64,000 bases of DNA from Clostridiales bacterium (GCA_017527865.1 JAFXPN010000004.1:1-64000); one strand, 5' to 3'; shown: positions 36,900 through 45,616, counted from the first letter of the stretch. Numbers and translations are program-made. Notes: generated by a model not told the origin, from the letters alone.

Positions 36900-37144
36900 C
36901 AGATGTTGGTGTTTACAGGACCGCTCTCGCTTTCGTCCAACGTAGTGTTGAACATAGCATTATTGATCTGCGAAACGTTGAATATCCCGTTGTTGATCAT
37001 CGATGTGTTAAACATCGATGTGTTAAACATTGATGTGTTGTATGCCGCATAGTTTATTCCTGCACCGCCGACAACAAGCTCTTCCTGTTCCGGTGTCAGG
37101 CGCTCAGAATCCATCGGTCTCTTATTCTCTTTTCTGCAGCTCAT
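36899..37144 (-). CDS. GG-leader peptide with seven Asn pentad repeats, likely glycosylation substrate
   Basis: 81 residues, invisible to most family searches. Residues 1-27 look like an export leader (SERLTPEQEELVVGG) with a Gly-Gly site at 26-27. The core has Asn at 36, 41, 46, 51, 56, 61 and 66, exactly every five residues; five are N-x-S/T sequons (NTS three times, NVS, NTT). The residue before each Asn is Phe, Ile or Tyr. There is no Cys. AGGGGG lies about eight bases before the ATG. The stop overlaps the glycosyltransferase start (TGATG). I infer a glycosylated secreted peptide; a short pentapeptide-repeat fold is the alternative. Confidence 0.7.
   Translation of the reverse strand: MSCRKENKRPMDSERLTPEQEELVVGGAGINYAAYNTSMFNTSMFNTSMINNGIFNVSQINNAMFNTTLDESESGPVNTNI
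36998..37042 (-). repeat. Three 15-bp tandem repeats in the peptide gene
   Basis: CATCGATGTGTTAAA occurs twice in a row (36998-37012 and 37013-37027), then a diverged third copy (37028-37042). Each encodes one NTSMF pentad, so recent expansion of the repeat by slippage is likely. Confidence 0.75.
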
Positions 37145-37334
37145 TTTTATTACCCCCTGTTTGCAGGATATGCGTATACCGTAATTATATCATCAATGAT
37201 CATTATGCTCACACTCTTCGAATCCATGCTTTTTGTATAGCGAACATGTCTATGATGTCAGCGGCAGAAAGTGTATAGTCTATAATGATGTTGCAAACGA
37301 GCATCTTATGATCACATGCTGACATGGCCTTGGG

Positions 37335-37928
37335 ATGAAAAAAGCAAAAGAGAAGATATACATCTTTAATATCAAGGACGGTGACCGGGGCGGCGATACC
37401 GAGGCCTTTATCAGGAATGCCCTGGAATACGATAAGATCCTTCAGTGGGCTTATGTCCTTCACGATAAGGAAGTCTACAATCAGCACGATATGAACAGCC
37501 GCCTTTACGGCGCCCAATATTGCTGGGCCGACGGATTCCAGGGACAGGAAAAATACGCTTCCGTTCAGGAGTATATTGATGAGCAGATGAAGATGCCGCC
37601 GTTTATAGGTGATAAGATGGATTCGCGCTGGTATATATTTCTCATCGCGGATAAGAACATCATCGACGAGGATATCTCGGACAGGTTCGGGATGCCGAAT
37701 AAATACTATATGCGCAGCCTCACCGATCCTTCATCGATCAAAGATGCGCTCCAAAGTCTCGTGAATGAGGACAATACGGCGGTTGCATTTGAAAGATACC
37801 ATTACCCTGATGATGCGGTCAGATCGAACTTTGATTTCCGCGAGTATATGGAGAGCATCGTTATCAGCCGGTCTGCCCGGAAGCGGTTCCGTCTGCCGCT
37901 CATCTTCGGAAGAGGATCATCACACTAA
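37335..37928 (+). CDS. Rolling-circle Rep (Rep_2)-derived protein without the HUH motif
   Basis: 197 residues resembling plasmid replication initiators of the Rep_2 family: LQWAYVLHDKEVY, SDRFGMPNKYYMRSL, IKDALQSLVNEDN and YHYPDDAVRSNFDFREYMESI match the family's order. At the place of the metal-binding His-hydrophobe-His strand stands DSRWYIFLIADK, with no His, and no nicking Tyr motif is convincing. It is either a decayed plasmid relic or a domesticated protein. The ribosome site is weak (GGG). TATAAT lies at 37281-37286. Confidence 0.6.
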   Translation: MKKAKEKIYIFNIKDGDRGGDTEAFIRNALEYDKILQWAYVLHDKEVYNQHDMNSRLYGAQYCWADGFQGQEKYASVQEYIDEQMKMPPFIGDKMDSRWYIFLIADKNIIDEDISDRFGMPNKYYMRSLTDPSSIKDALQSLVNEDNTAVAFERYHYPDDAVRSNFDFREYMESIVISRSARKRFRLPLIFGRGSSH

Positions 37929-37971
37929 TCTGCGAAAAGATTATGGTCTCTGATCTGTAATTTCTTCACTT

Positions 37972-38002
37972 GTCTCTTCACTTTGGCCGATTGTGAAGAG
38001 AC
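37972..38002. repeat. 10-bp inverted repeat after the Rep-like gene
   Basis: GTCTCTTCAC (37972-37981) and GTGAAGAGAC (37993-38002) form a perfect stem with an 11-base loop. It may terminate the Rep-like transcript, but no T-run follows. Confidence 0.55.
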
Positions 38003-38024
38003 CTCTGCAGAATCAAGGCAAAAG

Positions 38025-38102
38025 TTCCTGATGGAGTTCCAAGTTTTACCGATAACCAAGAACATCATCAGGAAAAACGGTCGAATTTCCTGATAGAGTT
38101 CC
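38025..38102. repeat. 16-bp direct repeat with an inverted copy between
   Basis: TTCCTGATGGAGTTCC (38025-38040) and TTCCTGATAGAGTTCC (38087-38102) differ by one base. ATCAGGAA (38067-38074) is an inverted copy of their first half. The layout resembles the unit at 26.1 kb, though the sequences differ. No gene is seen in 37929-38241. Confidence 0.5.
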
Positions 38103-38173
38103 TGAATTACGATAAATCATAGACATCAACAAGGAAGTTGATGCCCCAACGATGACTATAGAAAAGTATTAGA

Positions 38174-38228
38174 AGCGTTTTGTTCAAAGATGCGGGCGCA
38201 ACCAAAGAAAAACGCTCGATTCTTTGAA
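38174..38228 (+). ncRNA. Possible pseudoknot or alternative-stem RNA
   Basis: Two perfect 8-bp stems interleave: AGCGTTTT (38174-38181) with AAAACGCT (38209-38216), and TTCAAAGA (38183-38190) with TCTTTGAA (38221-38228). Crossing pairs make an H-type pseudoknot or two exclusive folds. It lies just beyond the stop of the acyltransferase gene. No known RNA family recognised. Confidence 0.3.
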
Positions 38229-38241
38229 ATGTGTACGGACG

Positions 38242-39405
38242 TTAATTTACTTTGCCGTCGAACAGTCCCGATCTTCTCTCGAGCACTAAGTTCTTGATGA
38301 TGTAGACCGCAGAGCTGATCAGGACAGTGCCTGCGATGACTGCGGACAGATACACTGCGATCCCGTATCTGTAGTACAGGAAGAGCAGTTTCCCGATCAT
38401 CAGATAATTCAGCATTATTATCTCGAGGGAGATCTTACCCAGGAATCTCAAAACAGGGTTGCTGAATCTTAAAGCGGACATTATCGTGACGATGAGCACG
38501 AGGAAAACGAGTTCGAACACCGTCTCCTGTGAAAGCCCGGTGAGCTTATCAAGAAGGGGATGGGGAGCGCCGTCAAATTCCGTCCAGTAGATCGACTTGT
38601 CCATGAGTTTCCTGTGGACGATGTCCATGGCGATGAGCAGGACTGAAGACGCGGCAAGGAGGGGGATGAACGCCTTCCTGACAGCTTTGTTTATGGCATC
38701 TTCCTTATATGCATAGAGCATTCCCAAAGGGAACATCAGGATCGTGTTGTACCACCATTCGCCTTTGAACCAGTAGGACATGGACTGTGAACCGGAGTGC
38801 CCCGACAGGATGCCGATAACTACCATTGCGATCACAACTCCCGTCATGATGAGTATTCCCGTAAGCGGCTTATTCACCTTCGCGAAAATGATCCTGAATG
38901 CGATGTACAGCAGCATGATCTCGACCGCGAACCACATCTGATTGTTGACCAGGAATATACCGAAGAAACTGCAGATGACCGCACCGAACCCGAAGTGCGC
39001 GCCGATCCTGATGTTACTCAGCAATGCTTCGGTGAGATAGATGTAATTGCAGATGAAGAACGGTACGAGTACGGTGAAGATCCTTCTTCGCATAAAGCCT
39101 TTGATATAGTTTTCATCCGTCATCCGTCTCTTGATGAGTCCGAATCCCGAACAGAAGAAGAAGAAAGCGACGGCGAGTATTCCGTAGTAGTAGAAGAATT
39201 CGAGCGCTCCGGTGTCGATGCCTGCATATCTGAGGATGACAACCGTCTGGTGGAACATGATAAAGACTGCCAGGAATCCCCTGAACTCCTTGGTGGATAC
39301 CCGGTCAAAGAACGATGCCTCATCAGAAGGCCTGCGGGATACTCCTGCGAGAAGGAGCGTTCCGAGAAGGATGATGCAGATTATAAATGCAGCCGTTAAT
39401 CCCAC
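38242..39405 (-). CDS. Membrane acyltransferase, Acyltransferase_3 (OafA-like) family
   Basis: 387 residues with about ten or eleven transmembrane segments. The N-terminal TKEFRGFLAVFIMFHQTVV carries the family's R-x-x-A/L...H motif (FHQ instead of the usual His-x-x-x), and WWYNTILMFPLGMLYA is typical. Such enzymes move acetyl or other acyl groups to extracellular sugars. Last gene of a minus-strand group after a fused double acyltransferase and an XRE regulator. Substrate unknown, probably a surface polysaccharide. Confidence 0.85.
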   Translation of the reverse strand: MGLTAAFIICIILLGTLLLAGVSRRPSDEASFFDRVSTKEFRGFLAVFIMFHQTVVILRYAGIDTGALEFFYYYGILAVAFFFFCSGFGLIKRRMTDENYIKGFMRRRIFTVLVPFFICNYIYLTEALLSNIRIGAHFGFGAVICSFFGIFLVNNQMWFAVEIMLLYIAFRIIFAKVNKPLTGILIMTGVVIAMVVIGILSGHSGSQSMSYWFKGEWWYNTILMFPLGMLYAYKEDAINKAVRKAFIPLLAASSVLLIAMDIVHRKLMDKSIYWTEFDGAPHPLLDKLTGLSQETVFELVFLVLIVTIMSALRFSNPVLRFLGKISLEIIMLNYLMIGKLLFLYYRYGIAVYLSAVIAGTVLISSAVYIIKNLVLERRSGLFDGKVN

Positions 39406-39421
39406 CTGTTCTTTTCCTTTC

Positions 39422-39811
39422 CTAATTCAGCAAGCTGATGATATTCAGCGTGATCGATATCAAAAGCAGCGTTATGACCACCAGAATGATGATTATCAGT
39501 CTGCTTATCTCTTTCCTGTGGCGCAGCTGTTCATCTCCGAGTCCGACGGAATCGTTGATCAGTTCCTGTGCCTCTTCGCGCGGCATGGGGTCATCCCCTT
39601 CGCGGATCTCTCCTGCTAATAACTCCATTATCGAGATGCCCAGGAGTTCGGAGATGGGTTCGAGCATCGAGATATCCGGGAAGCTTAAGCCCCGTTCCCA
39701 TTTGGACACCGCCTTGTCCGTAACGTTCAAGGCTTCCGCGAGCTGTTTCTGGGTAAGTCCCTTTTCCTTGCGCAGCGTCGTTATCAGTTGTCCTGTCTTC
39801 TCTTTGTCCAT
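39422..39811 (-). CDS. XRE-family regulator with C-terminal membrane anchor
   Basis: 129 residues. A Cro/C1-type HTH at about 8-62 (LTQKQLAEALNVTDKAVSKWERG), an acidic linker, and a single hydrophobic helix at about 103-127. A membrane-tethered repressor may sense an envelope signal. It lies six bases after the double acyltransferase and 16 before the single one, so it is probably in one operon and could control surface acylation. Confidence 0.88.
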   Translation of the reverse strand: MDKEKTGQLITTLRKEKGLTQKQLAEALNVTDKAVSKWERGLSFPDISMLEPISELLGISIMELLAGEIREGDDPMPREEAQELINDSVGLGDEQLRHRKEISRLIIIILVVITLLLISITLNIISLLN

Positions 39812-39817
39812 TAATGA

Positions 39818-42001
39818 TCATTGACCCCTGTTACGGGTAATGATAACCGAGATCAATTTCAAATACAAAGAAGAAATGGCAGCGGTTGCCGCGAATACTG
39901 TGACTGCGCAGTACCTTGTGATAAGGCCCGTGTTCGCCGGGATCATTATCAGCAGAAGGTACAATACCGCTATGTGCATGATATATATGTGAAGCGAGCA
40001 TCTGCGGCCGAGTTTTTCCGCGTAAGTGCCGGCTCCGAAATCAGGATACTTAAGGCACAGAAGAACGATGACTATCGTAAGGATCTCACAGCTGACAAAG
40101 GGAACCGCGATCCCCTGTTCGTAACCGTTGAGCTCGAAGACCGCTCCGGCCAAGCAGACGGCGAAGAGGATCCACAGAACGGGGGCCAGGAAACGAAGGC
40201 TTAAGATATGCTTTTCGAACCTTCTTATGAACATGCCTGTCATAGTGTAAGCGAGCCCTACCAGGACTGCGTTACGGAGCTGATAACCCTCGCCGATGCC
40301 AAGATGTGACAGGATGACATATGCGGCAATTAGAGCCGGTCCCGCAAACACGGCGAGCTTCATGATCTTCAGTTTGTTAAGAAGGAGCATGATGAGAAGC
40401 GCATAAAGAAGGGAGCCTAAGAACCACAGATGCTCCGAGAACGGAGAGAGATTATAAAGGAGGAAATCCGTGACAGCTTTAGGCGTGAAGCAAGCCCTGA
40501 AGCTGTTGAAGTTCCCTTCTGTGATGCGCGCATAAAGCGCGAAGCAGGCGCAGTAGAAAGCATTCGATGCGAGGAACAGGATAAGGATCCTCTTTGTCTG
40601 TTTAACAAGACGGGACATCATCTCTTTGCCGTCATCTCTGTACAGTAAATATCCGCAGACCACGAGGAAGAAAGGTACGGCGGTCTTTCCGTAAGTGATG
40701 AACACTTCTCCTGCTTTGCCCGGGAAAGGACAGTGGATGGCAACTACAAGGAACGACATCACGATCCTCATGACATCGATCGAGTGTATGCTCCTTCCCG
40801 CTTTGAGGGGGAGAGAGGACGGGCGGTTTCCTCTGATAAGACCGATGAGATATCTGTCAAGACCGTGGAGTATTGCCGCAAGACCGACGGCACAGAGGAT
40901 AGTCAGTATTATGTACATTCCTGCGGACGGGATACGGGCTATGCTGCCGGTAAAGCCCTGCAGGAACAGATTGTGGATGAGATAGAGCTCGAGCGAGACA
41001 GTCCCGAGGAACCTGAGCACCCGGTTTCCGAATCTGACTTTCATCATTATCAGCAGGGTAAGGCATACGGATGAAGTGATCCACGGAAGCTGGAACGCCA
41101 GGCAGCGCAGCTTGTCAAAGTATGCGGGATCTACGCCCGGTATCTCGCTCCAGTAAGACCATACCGCAAGCGCATATGATGTCTGAAGATAGAGCAGGAC
41201 AAAGAGCACTGTGAAGACGGCAAGCAGGGCGGGATATGCTCTGCGGGCGAACCTGCGCAGGCCCTCCTCGTGCCTCGAGAAGATGATGCCTATAACGAAA
41301 AGGAAGGTAGCGTTGTACCACCACTCTCCCATAAACCAGTAGCTGCATGAGTAGTCTTCGCCGTGGCAGAGCATGAGGCTTCCTGCCATCATCAGTACAA
41401 CGGAGATGCACATCGCTATTGTTGCCGCGGTCCGGTTCTTTATAAAACGGTAGAAAAGATAAAAGAGCAGATAGAGTATGACTATCTCGACTATGTACCA
41501 CATGTGCGAGTTGATCATAGACCAGCCTGAAAGCACCGCAGGAAGTTCCGCCGGCTTGAATCGTCTGCCTTCTATGCATTTTGATATTACGAATACGGTG
41601 TTGCATGTGTAGAACGGAACGAGGACGGCGGTAAGACGGTGTCTGATAAAACCTTTAAGATAATTCTCTTTTGTCTTAAGGCTGGTATAAAGACCGTAAC
41701 CCGAGAAAAAGAAAAAGAATCCGACGAAGAGGACACCCAGACTCTGGAACACCTCGAGAGGACCCGCCTTGTCTGCAAGTTCCTGGGAGAGGTGATGGAT
41801 GATTATGGAAACTGCCGCAAATCCCTTTAACGGAGTTGAAGCGTCGAGCGACAGAGGTTCATTCTGCCATTCTCTTCTCTTTGATACCTTAATCCCGGCG
41901 ATCAGGATCAGTGCAAGCGGCAGAAGGATCAGATAAAGAGGGAACTCGAATGAGATAAAAGATTTGTAGAATGACTGCAGTTGAGTCGGCAGATTTTCCA
42001 T
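39818..42001 (-). CDS. Fused double Acyltransferase_3 membrane protein
   Basis: About 727 residues holding two complete acyltransferase_3 domains in tandem. Domain 1 (about 10-365) has LKGFAAVSIIIHHLS and WWYNATFLFVIG; domain 2 (about 385-725) has SIDVMRIVMSFLVVAIHCPF and FFLVVCGYLLYRDD. Both keep the Arg/Asp and His needed for acyl transfer. About 20 transmembrane segments. I start at 42001 because GGGAGG is seven bases upstream; the ORF extends further up without a site. Domain 1 resembles the single-domain protein at 38242. Confidence 0.85.
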   Translation of the reverse strand: MENLPTQLQSFYKSFISFEFPLYLILLPLALILIAGIKVSKRREWQNEPLSLDASTPLKGFAAVSIIIHHLSQELADKAGPLEVFQSLGVLFVGFFFFFSGYGLYTSLKTKENYLKGFIRHRLTAVLVPFYTCNTVFVISKCIEGRRFKPAELPAVLSGWSMINSHMWYIVEIVILYLLFYLFYRFIKNRTAATIAMCISVVLMMAGSLMLCHGEDYSCSYWFMGEWWYNATFLFVIGIIFSRHEEGLRRFARRAYPALLAVFTVLFVLLYLQTSYALAVWSYWSEIPGVDPAYFDKLRCLAFQLPWITSSVCLTLLIMMKVRFGNRVLRFLGTVSLELYLIHNLFLQGFTGSIARIPSAGMYIILTILCAVGLAAILHGLDRYLIGLIRGNRPSSLPLKAGRSIHSIDVMRIVMSFLVVAIHCPFPGKAGEVFITYGKTAVPFFLVVCGYLLYRDDGKEMMSRLVKQTKRILILFLASNAFYCACFALYARITEGNFNSFRACFTPKAVTDFLLYNLSPFSEHLWFLGSLLYALLIMLLLNKLKIMKLAVFAGPALIAAYVILSHLGIGEGYQLRNAVLVGLAYTMTGMFIRRFEKHILSLRFLAPVLWILFAVCLAGAVFELNGYEQGIAVPFVSCEILTIVIVLLCLKYPDFGAGTYAEKLGRRCSLHIYIMHIAVLYLLLIMIPANTGLITRYCAVTVFAATAAISSLYLKLISVIITRNRGQ

Positions 42002-42170
42002 AGTGTACCTCCCGGTGATCGGATGATTCAAACCTATCAGTTTGGCCGCCCGTAAACAACCGACTGTCGGTAGAGTTCCGCGGTATAAGGGCTTTTTGTT
42101 CATTCTACCTTTGGTTTACATTGTTGATTGCATGGTTATTTTACATGAAATGATGGTTATAATGAAACAG

Positions 42171-42599
42171 ATGAGACAGTCTCAGAAGATGAACGCGGAA
42201 GAATGTAAAGTCGTCAGAGTCGCTGCTGCGGTAATATTTGACGGGAACAGGATCTTTGCCACCCAGCGCGGGTATGGCGAGTTTAAGGACGGCTGGGAAT
42301 TCCCGGGCGGCAAGATAGAAGAAGGTGAATCTCCCCGCGATGCGATAGTCCGTGAGATCAGGGAAGAGCTGGCAGCGGATATCGTGGTCGGAGATCTTAT
42401 TACGACTGTCGAGTACGATTATCCGCAGTTTCATCTGTCGATGGACTGTTTCCGGGCGGAACTCGCGCCCGGTTCCCGCATGAAGCTGCTGGAACATGAA
42501 GCGGCGAAGTGGCTGACGGCAGATGAGATGGACAGTGTAGACTGGCTGCCTGCCGACGCGGGTTTGGCAAAGATGATCAGAAATCTGTGTGATAAATAA
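42171..42599 (+). CDS. Nudix hydrolase, MutT-like (8-oxo-dGTP diphosphatase type)
   Basis: About 142 residues. The Nudix box is complete: GGKIEEGESPRDAIVREIREELAADI. VVRVAAAVIFDGNRIFATQRG and WLTADEMDSVDWLPAD match MutT/CTP-pyrophosphohydrolase proteins that clean the nucleotide pool. The start is uncertain: ATG 42171 lies seven bases after TATAAT (42158-42163), giving a leaderless transcript; ATG 42189 is also possible. No ribosome site is seen for either. Confidence 0.88.
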   Translation: MRQSQKMNAEECKVVRVAAAVIFDGNRIFATQRGYGEFKDGWEFPGGKIEEGESPRDAIVREIREELAADIVVGDLITTVEYDYPQFHLSMDCFRAELAPGSRMKLLEHEAAKWLTADEMDSVDWLPADAGLAKMIRNLCDK

Positions 42600-42619
42600 C
42601 TCTGTCAGGGAGGTAACTT

Positions 42620-43495
42620 ATGAAGAGAAAGATAATAGCGATTATTATGAGCATGTCGGTGCTTTTGACCGCCGTTTCCTGCGGTACGGCTCCTGTGGAG
42701 GAGACGGAACAGACGGAACAGACGGAAACTGAATACAGCGCGGAACCCGAAGAAGATCCCGGTGAGCCTCAGGAACCGAATCAGACCATCGAAGACGGTT
42801 TTTTGCATGATGAGACAGAAACAACCGGGACGACAGAACAGCAGGAGATTGATGGCGCTGTTGAATTCGTATTCCCGGAAGGCGCAGGATCGATATACGA
42901 ATTGTATACAGAAGTCACTGATTTCCTTAATACCGGCTTCAACTATGACGACTTGAATAATGTCTTTGATCCTGTTTTGTCATATACGTTCTTTGCCAAG
43001 TTTAAAGACGAAGACAGAGAAGATTTTGCAAACGGTCTGAGCCTGCAGGAATCCTGTGACCTTATGGCCCGTCTTGTCAGTATAGCCGAAGAGCAGGGCA
43101 TGCCTCTGGATGAAGACGGCAGGCTCGATGACGACCTTATCGATGCAGAGGTTTTCAGAAGCGAATTGCCCGACTTTGAAGATTACGAAGACTTTGCCGA
43201 ACATCTGTATATGGCGCTTTATGCAAGTTCAGATCCTAACGGTATCAATCCCTTTGGCACCGAGCAGATATCCTGGCCTGTTGTTTCCGAAGATGCTCTT
43301 ATAACACATGACTTTGACGATTATGACGAATTATGTTCAGGGTTTGAGACTTGTTTCCCCAATATAATCGAAGTCGATCTTGGTTCTTACGATTACGATA
43401 ATGAACATCTGGAAATGTGGTTTAACTGCTTCGAATATAACGGCAGGTATTATTTCCTTGGTTTTTCGTCTGCGGTATCAAGCGTAGGAGGTTAA
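42620..43495 (+). CDS. Predicted lipoprotein, acidic
   Basis: 291 residues. Signal peptide with lipobox TAVSC (Cys at 21), a Glu/Thr/Gln-rich linker with TEQTEQTE repeats (about 26-75), then an acidic domain of about 210 residues rich in Asp, Tyr and Phe. CAGGGAGG precedes the ATG. No family recognised. It starts 20 bases after the Nudix gene; the pair may share transcription. Confidence 0.75.
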   Translation: MKRKIIAIIMSMSVLLTAVSCGTAPVEETEQTEQTETEYSAEPEEDPGEPQEPNQTIEDGFLHDETETTGTTEQQEIDGAVEFVFPEGAGSIYELYTEVTDFLNTGFNYDDLNNVFDPVLSYTFFAKFKDEDREDFANGLSLQESCDLMARLVSIAEEQGMPLDEDGRLDDDLIDAEVFRSELPDFEDYEDFAEHLYMALYASSDPNGINPFGTEQISWPVVSEDALITHDFDDYDELCSGFETCFPNIIEVDLGSYDYDNEHLEMWFNCFEYNGRYYFLGFSSAVSSVGG

Positions 43496-43643
43496 GTGAA
43501 CATGTATCGTTTCTTCTGATGATGTAACTGATACTGAAAGTCCTGTTATAAAAGGAGATCCGGTGAACAGCACCTTTATTCGGACTTATCGAAAAGGCTG
43601 ATGTGATAATATGAGATCAAATAACGGATAAGGAGGTGTCCCC

Positions 43644-44186
43644 GTGAAACTGCTTAACATGAAATGTCCTAACTGCGGAGCGAGACTTACGCTGGATAAG
43701 GCGACAGGCGAATGTACCTGCGGCAGCTGCGGCGGGATATTCCTCCTTGATGATGAAGACACGACGGCAAAGATAGATTTTGACGCTGAGAATGCCGGTT
43801 ACGAATTCGAGAAGGGAAGGCAGAAGGCTCAGGCTGAAGCAAGAAGTACAACACGTACTGCTTACACAAGTGCACCGGTAACCGTGCGGTATGCAAAGCC
43901 GAAGAATAATCACATATGGCTGTGGATCCTCGGCTGGCTCTGTTTCTTTCCCATCCCGCTCACGATACTCATCTGCCGCAGCAAGTCGCTGTCTGACAAA
44001 GCGAAGATCGCGATCCTCGGCATCCTTTGGGGTTTTGTTCTTATATGCGGAATGATCTCGAGCTGCGAGAAGAAGGCGCAGGAATCAGCTGCTTCTGCCC
44101 CTGCGGCTTCTGAGGTAACGGCCGAGACTTCTGTTACTGATATGGAAGAGCTTCAGACGGAAGAAAGTTCTGACGCGGCAGCCTGA
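43644..44186 (+). CDS. Zinc-ribbon membrane protein
   Basis: 180 residues from GTG 43644 behind AAGGAGG. A four-Cys zinc ribbon (MKCPNCGARL and CTCGSCGGIF, about 6-36), a polar linker, two hydrophobic segments (about 87-110 and 120-140) and an Ala/Ser/Glu-rich tail. The ribbon probably faces the cytoplasm. Similar ribbon-plus-membrane designs recur in this window (4251). Function unknown. Confidence 0.7.
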   Translation: MKLLNMKCPNCGARLTLDKATGECTCGSCGGIFLLDDEDTTAKIDFDAENAGYEFEKGRQKAQAEARSTTRTAYTSAPVTVRYAKPKNNHIWLWILGWLCFFPIPLTILICRSKSLSDKAKIAILGILWGFVLICGMISSCEKKAQESAASAPAASEVTAETSVTDMEELQTEESSDAAA

Positions 44187-44317
44187 TCTTATCTACCGAT
44201 ATCATCCCGAATCCGCAAATTGTCAAAAAACTGTGGCAATTTATGTGAATTCGAATAAAGATGCTTTGATTATCAAAATAAATGCCGTATTATCAAATTA
44301 TACAGGAGGAGAGATAT

Positions 44318-45301
44318 ATGGCATATCAGAATAACAGCAAAGCCAAGAAGGTATTGGGAATAATCGGTACGGTTATCTTCTTCCTGAGCTATATACCGTT
44401 TGTGTGGCTTCCCTATGCCGGTATCTACGGCGTTCAGTCGGGGCTGTTCGGAGGTCCGTTTGTATACGGATTCGAGGCTATGGATATCTATTTCCTGTGG
44501 CTTTGCATCTTTCCGGTCTATCCGGTCTGCGTGCTCTATCAGCTGATATTCGGGATCGCTTATATCAGAAAGCATAAGATCCTTAAGATCGTTACGATCG
44601 TATTAGCAGTGTGCCTGGCTGCACTTGTGATCGGATCGGGGATCAGCTATGAGCTCAAGAAGCAAGAGAAGCTTAATTCCGAACGGGAGCTGATAATCGA
44701 TTACCTGTCTGACAAATACGGTGAAGGCGTTACAAGGGACATTACCATCAGGATGACGAATTATGATGATAATGAGTATCGCGTGACGTCTCCCGTGCTT
44801 CCTGACGATGGTTATTTCTATGTATATACGGCCACGGCTGACGGTTTTTATGATGACCTGGTCAATACTTATAAGCGTTGGGATCCGACTCTTCTTGAAG
44901 ACTTTGATGCGTATCTCAACGATCTGTACGATATTCCGGAGAACATGAGTCTGAACAGTGAGCTGGACTCGGTTTATTTCGGAGACTTTACTTACGGAGA
45001 TGACCATGATGTGCTTTTCGAGAGCGCGGAGTACAGGGTTACCGGAATCTTCGTTGATGAGGGAGATGTTACGGACGATGAAGTGCTCGAGATCCTTGAC
45101 GGGGTATGGGAGGACCAGATTCCGGATCTGCGTGACGTTATAACGGACGGATTCTTTACACTCGCCATAAAGGAGAACGGTAATTTCGCGTTCTATATCA
45201 CGATCTATCCCGATTTTGCTCAAGCTGACATTTCCATCTATACGGGCAGGGGCTATCAGGTATACACTGGACTTAACGGCGAGCGGATCGATTTGGACTG
45301 A
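44318..45301 (+). CDS. Membrane protein of unknown function
   Basis: About 327 residues. Four hydrophobic segments in the first 125 residues (about 12-32, 50-70, 75-95 and 100-122), then an extracytoplasmic domain of about 200 residues rich in Asp and Tyr. CAGGAGGAG lies before ATG 44318; the upstream in-frame ATG at 44282 lacks a site. The next small membrane gene follows by 41 bases. No family recognised. Confidence 0.7.
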   Translation: MAYQNNSKAKKVLGIIGTVIFFLSYIPFVWLPYAGIYGVQSGLFGGPFVYGFEAMDIYFLWLCIFPVYPVCVLYQLIFGIAYIRKHKILKIVTIVLAVCLAALVIGSGISYELKKQEKLNSERELIIDYLSDKYGEGVTRDITIRMTNYDDNEYRVTSPVLPDDGYFYVYTATADGFYDDLVNTYKRWDPTLLEDFDAYLNDLYDIPENMSLNSELDSVYFGDFTYGDDHDVLFESAEYRVTGIFVDEGDVTDDEVLEILDGVWEDQIPDLRDVITDGFFTLAIKENGNFAFYITIYPDFAQADISIYTGRGYQVYTGLNGERIDLD

Positions 45302-45342
45302 TAACAAAAACGACGCAGATCTATTGTAAGGAGTATGGAAAG

Positions 45343-45606
45343 ATGCACTGGAAGATAATCAGGATCGTTACGTTGATCTTGTTACTGTGTTTTGTGGGAT
45401 TTGTTCTTTACAATCTGTACGACAGTCTGACGTATGCAGGACACTATCCGTACCCGACGATCGCGGGCGATGTAGAGAACTGGCAGGACAGATTCATCGT
45501 AGGAGTATTCTTCCTGTGGCCGTTCTATTGTATCCCGCTTATAGCGGATATAGTGCTGCTGATCGTCTCATGTATAAAGATAAAAGCTGTTAATAAGAAT
45601 AGCTGA
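45343..45606 (+). CDS. Small two-helix membrane protein
   Basis: 87 residues with hydrophobic segments at about 4-25 and 47-78. GTAAGGAG precedes the ATG. Probably co-transcribed with the 44318 gene; a strong terminator follows. No family recognised. Confidence 0.65.
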   Translation: MHWKIIRIVTLILLLCFVGFVLYNLYDSLTYAGHYPYPTIAGDVENWQDRFIVGVFFLWPFYCIPLIADIVLLIVSCIKIKAVNKNS

Positions 45607-45616
45607 AAACCGAATA

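Noticed and set aside
36998..37042. CRISPR-like tandem repeat
   Set aside because: The 15-bp units are codon-level repeats inside the sequon peptide gene, with no spacers.
38797..39399. 200-codon ORF opposite the acyltransferase
   Set aside because: Antisense shadow with a composition of charged residues produced by the complementary membrane-protein codons.
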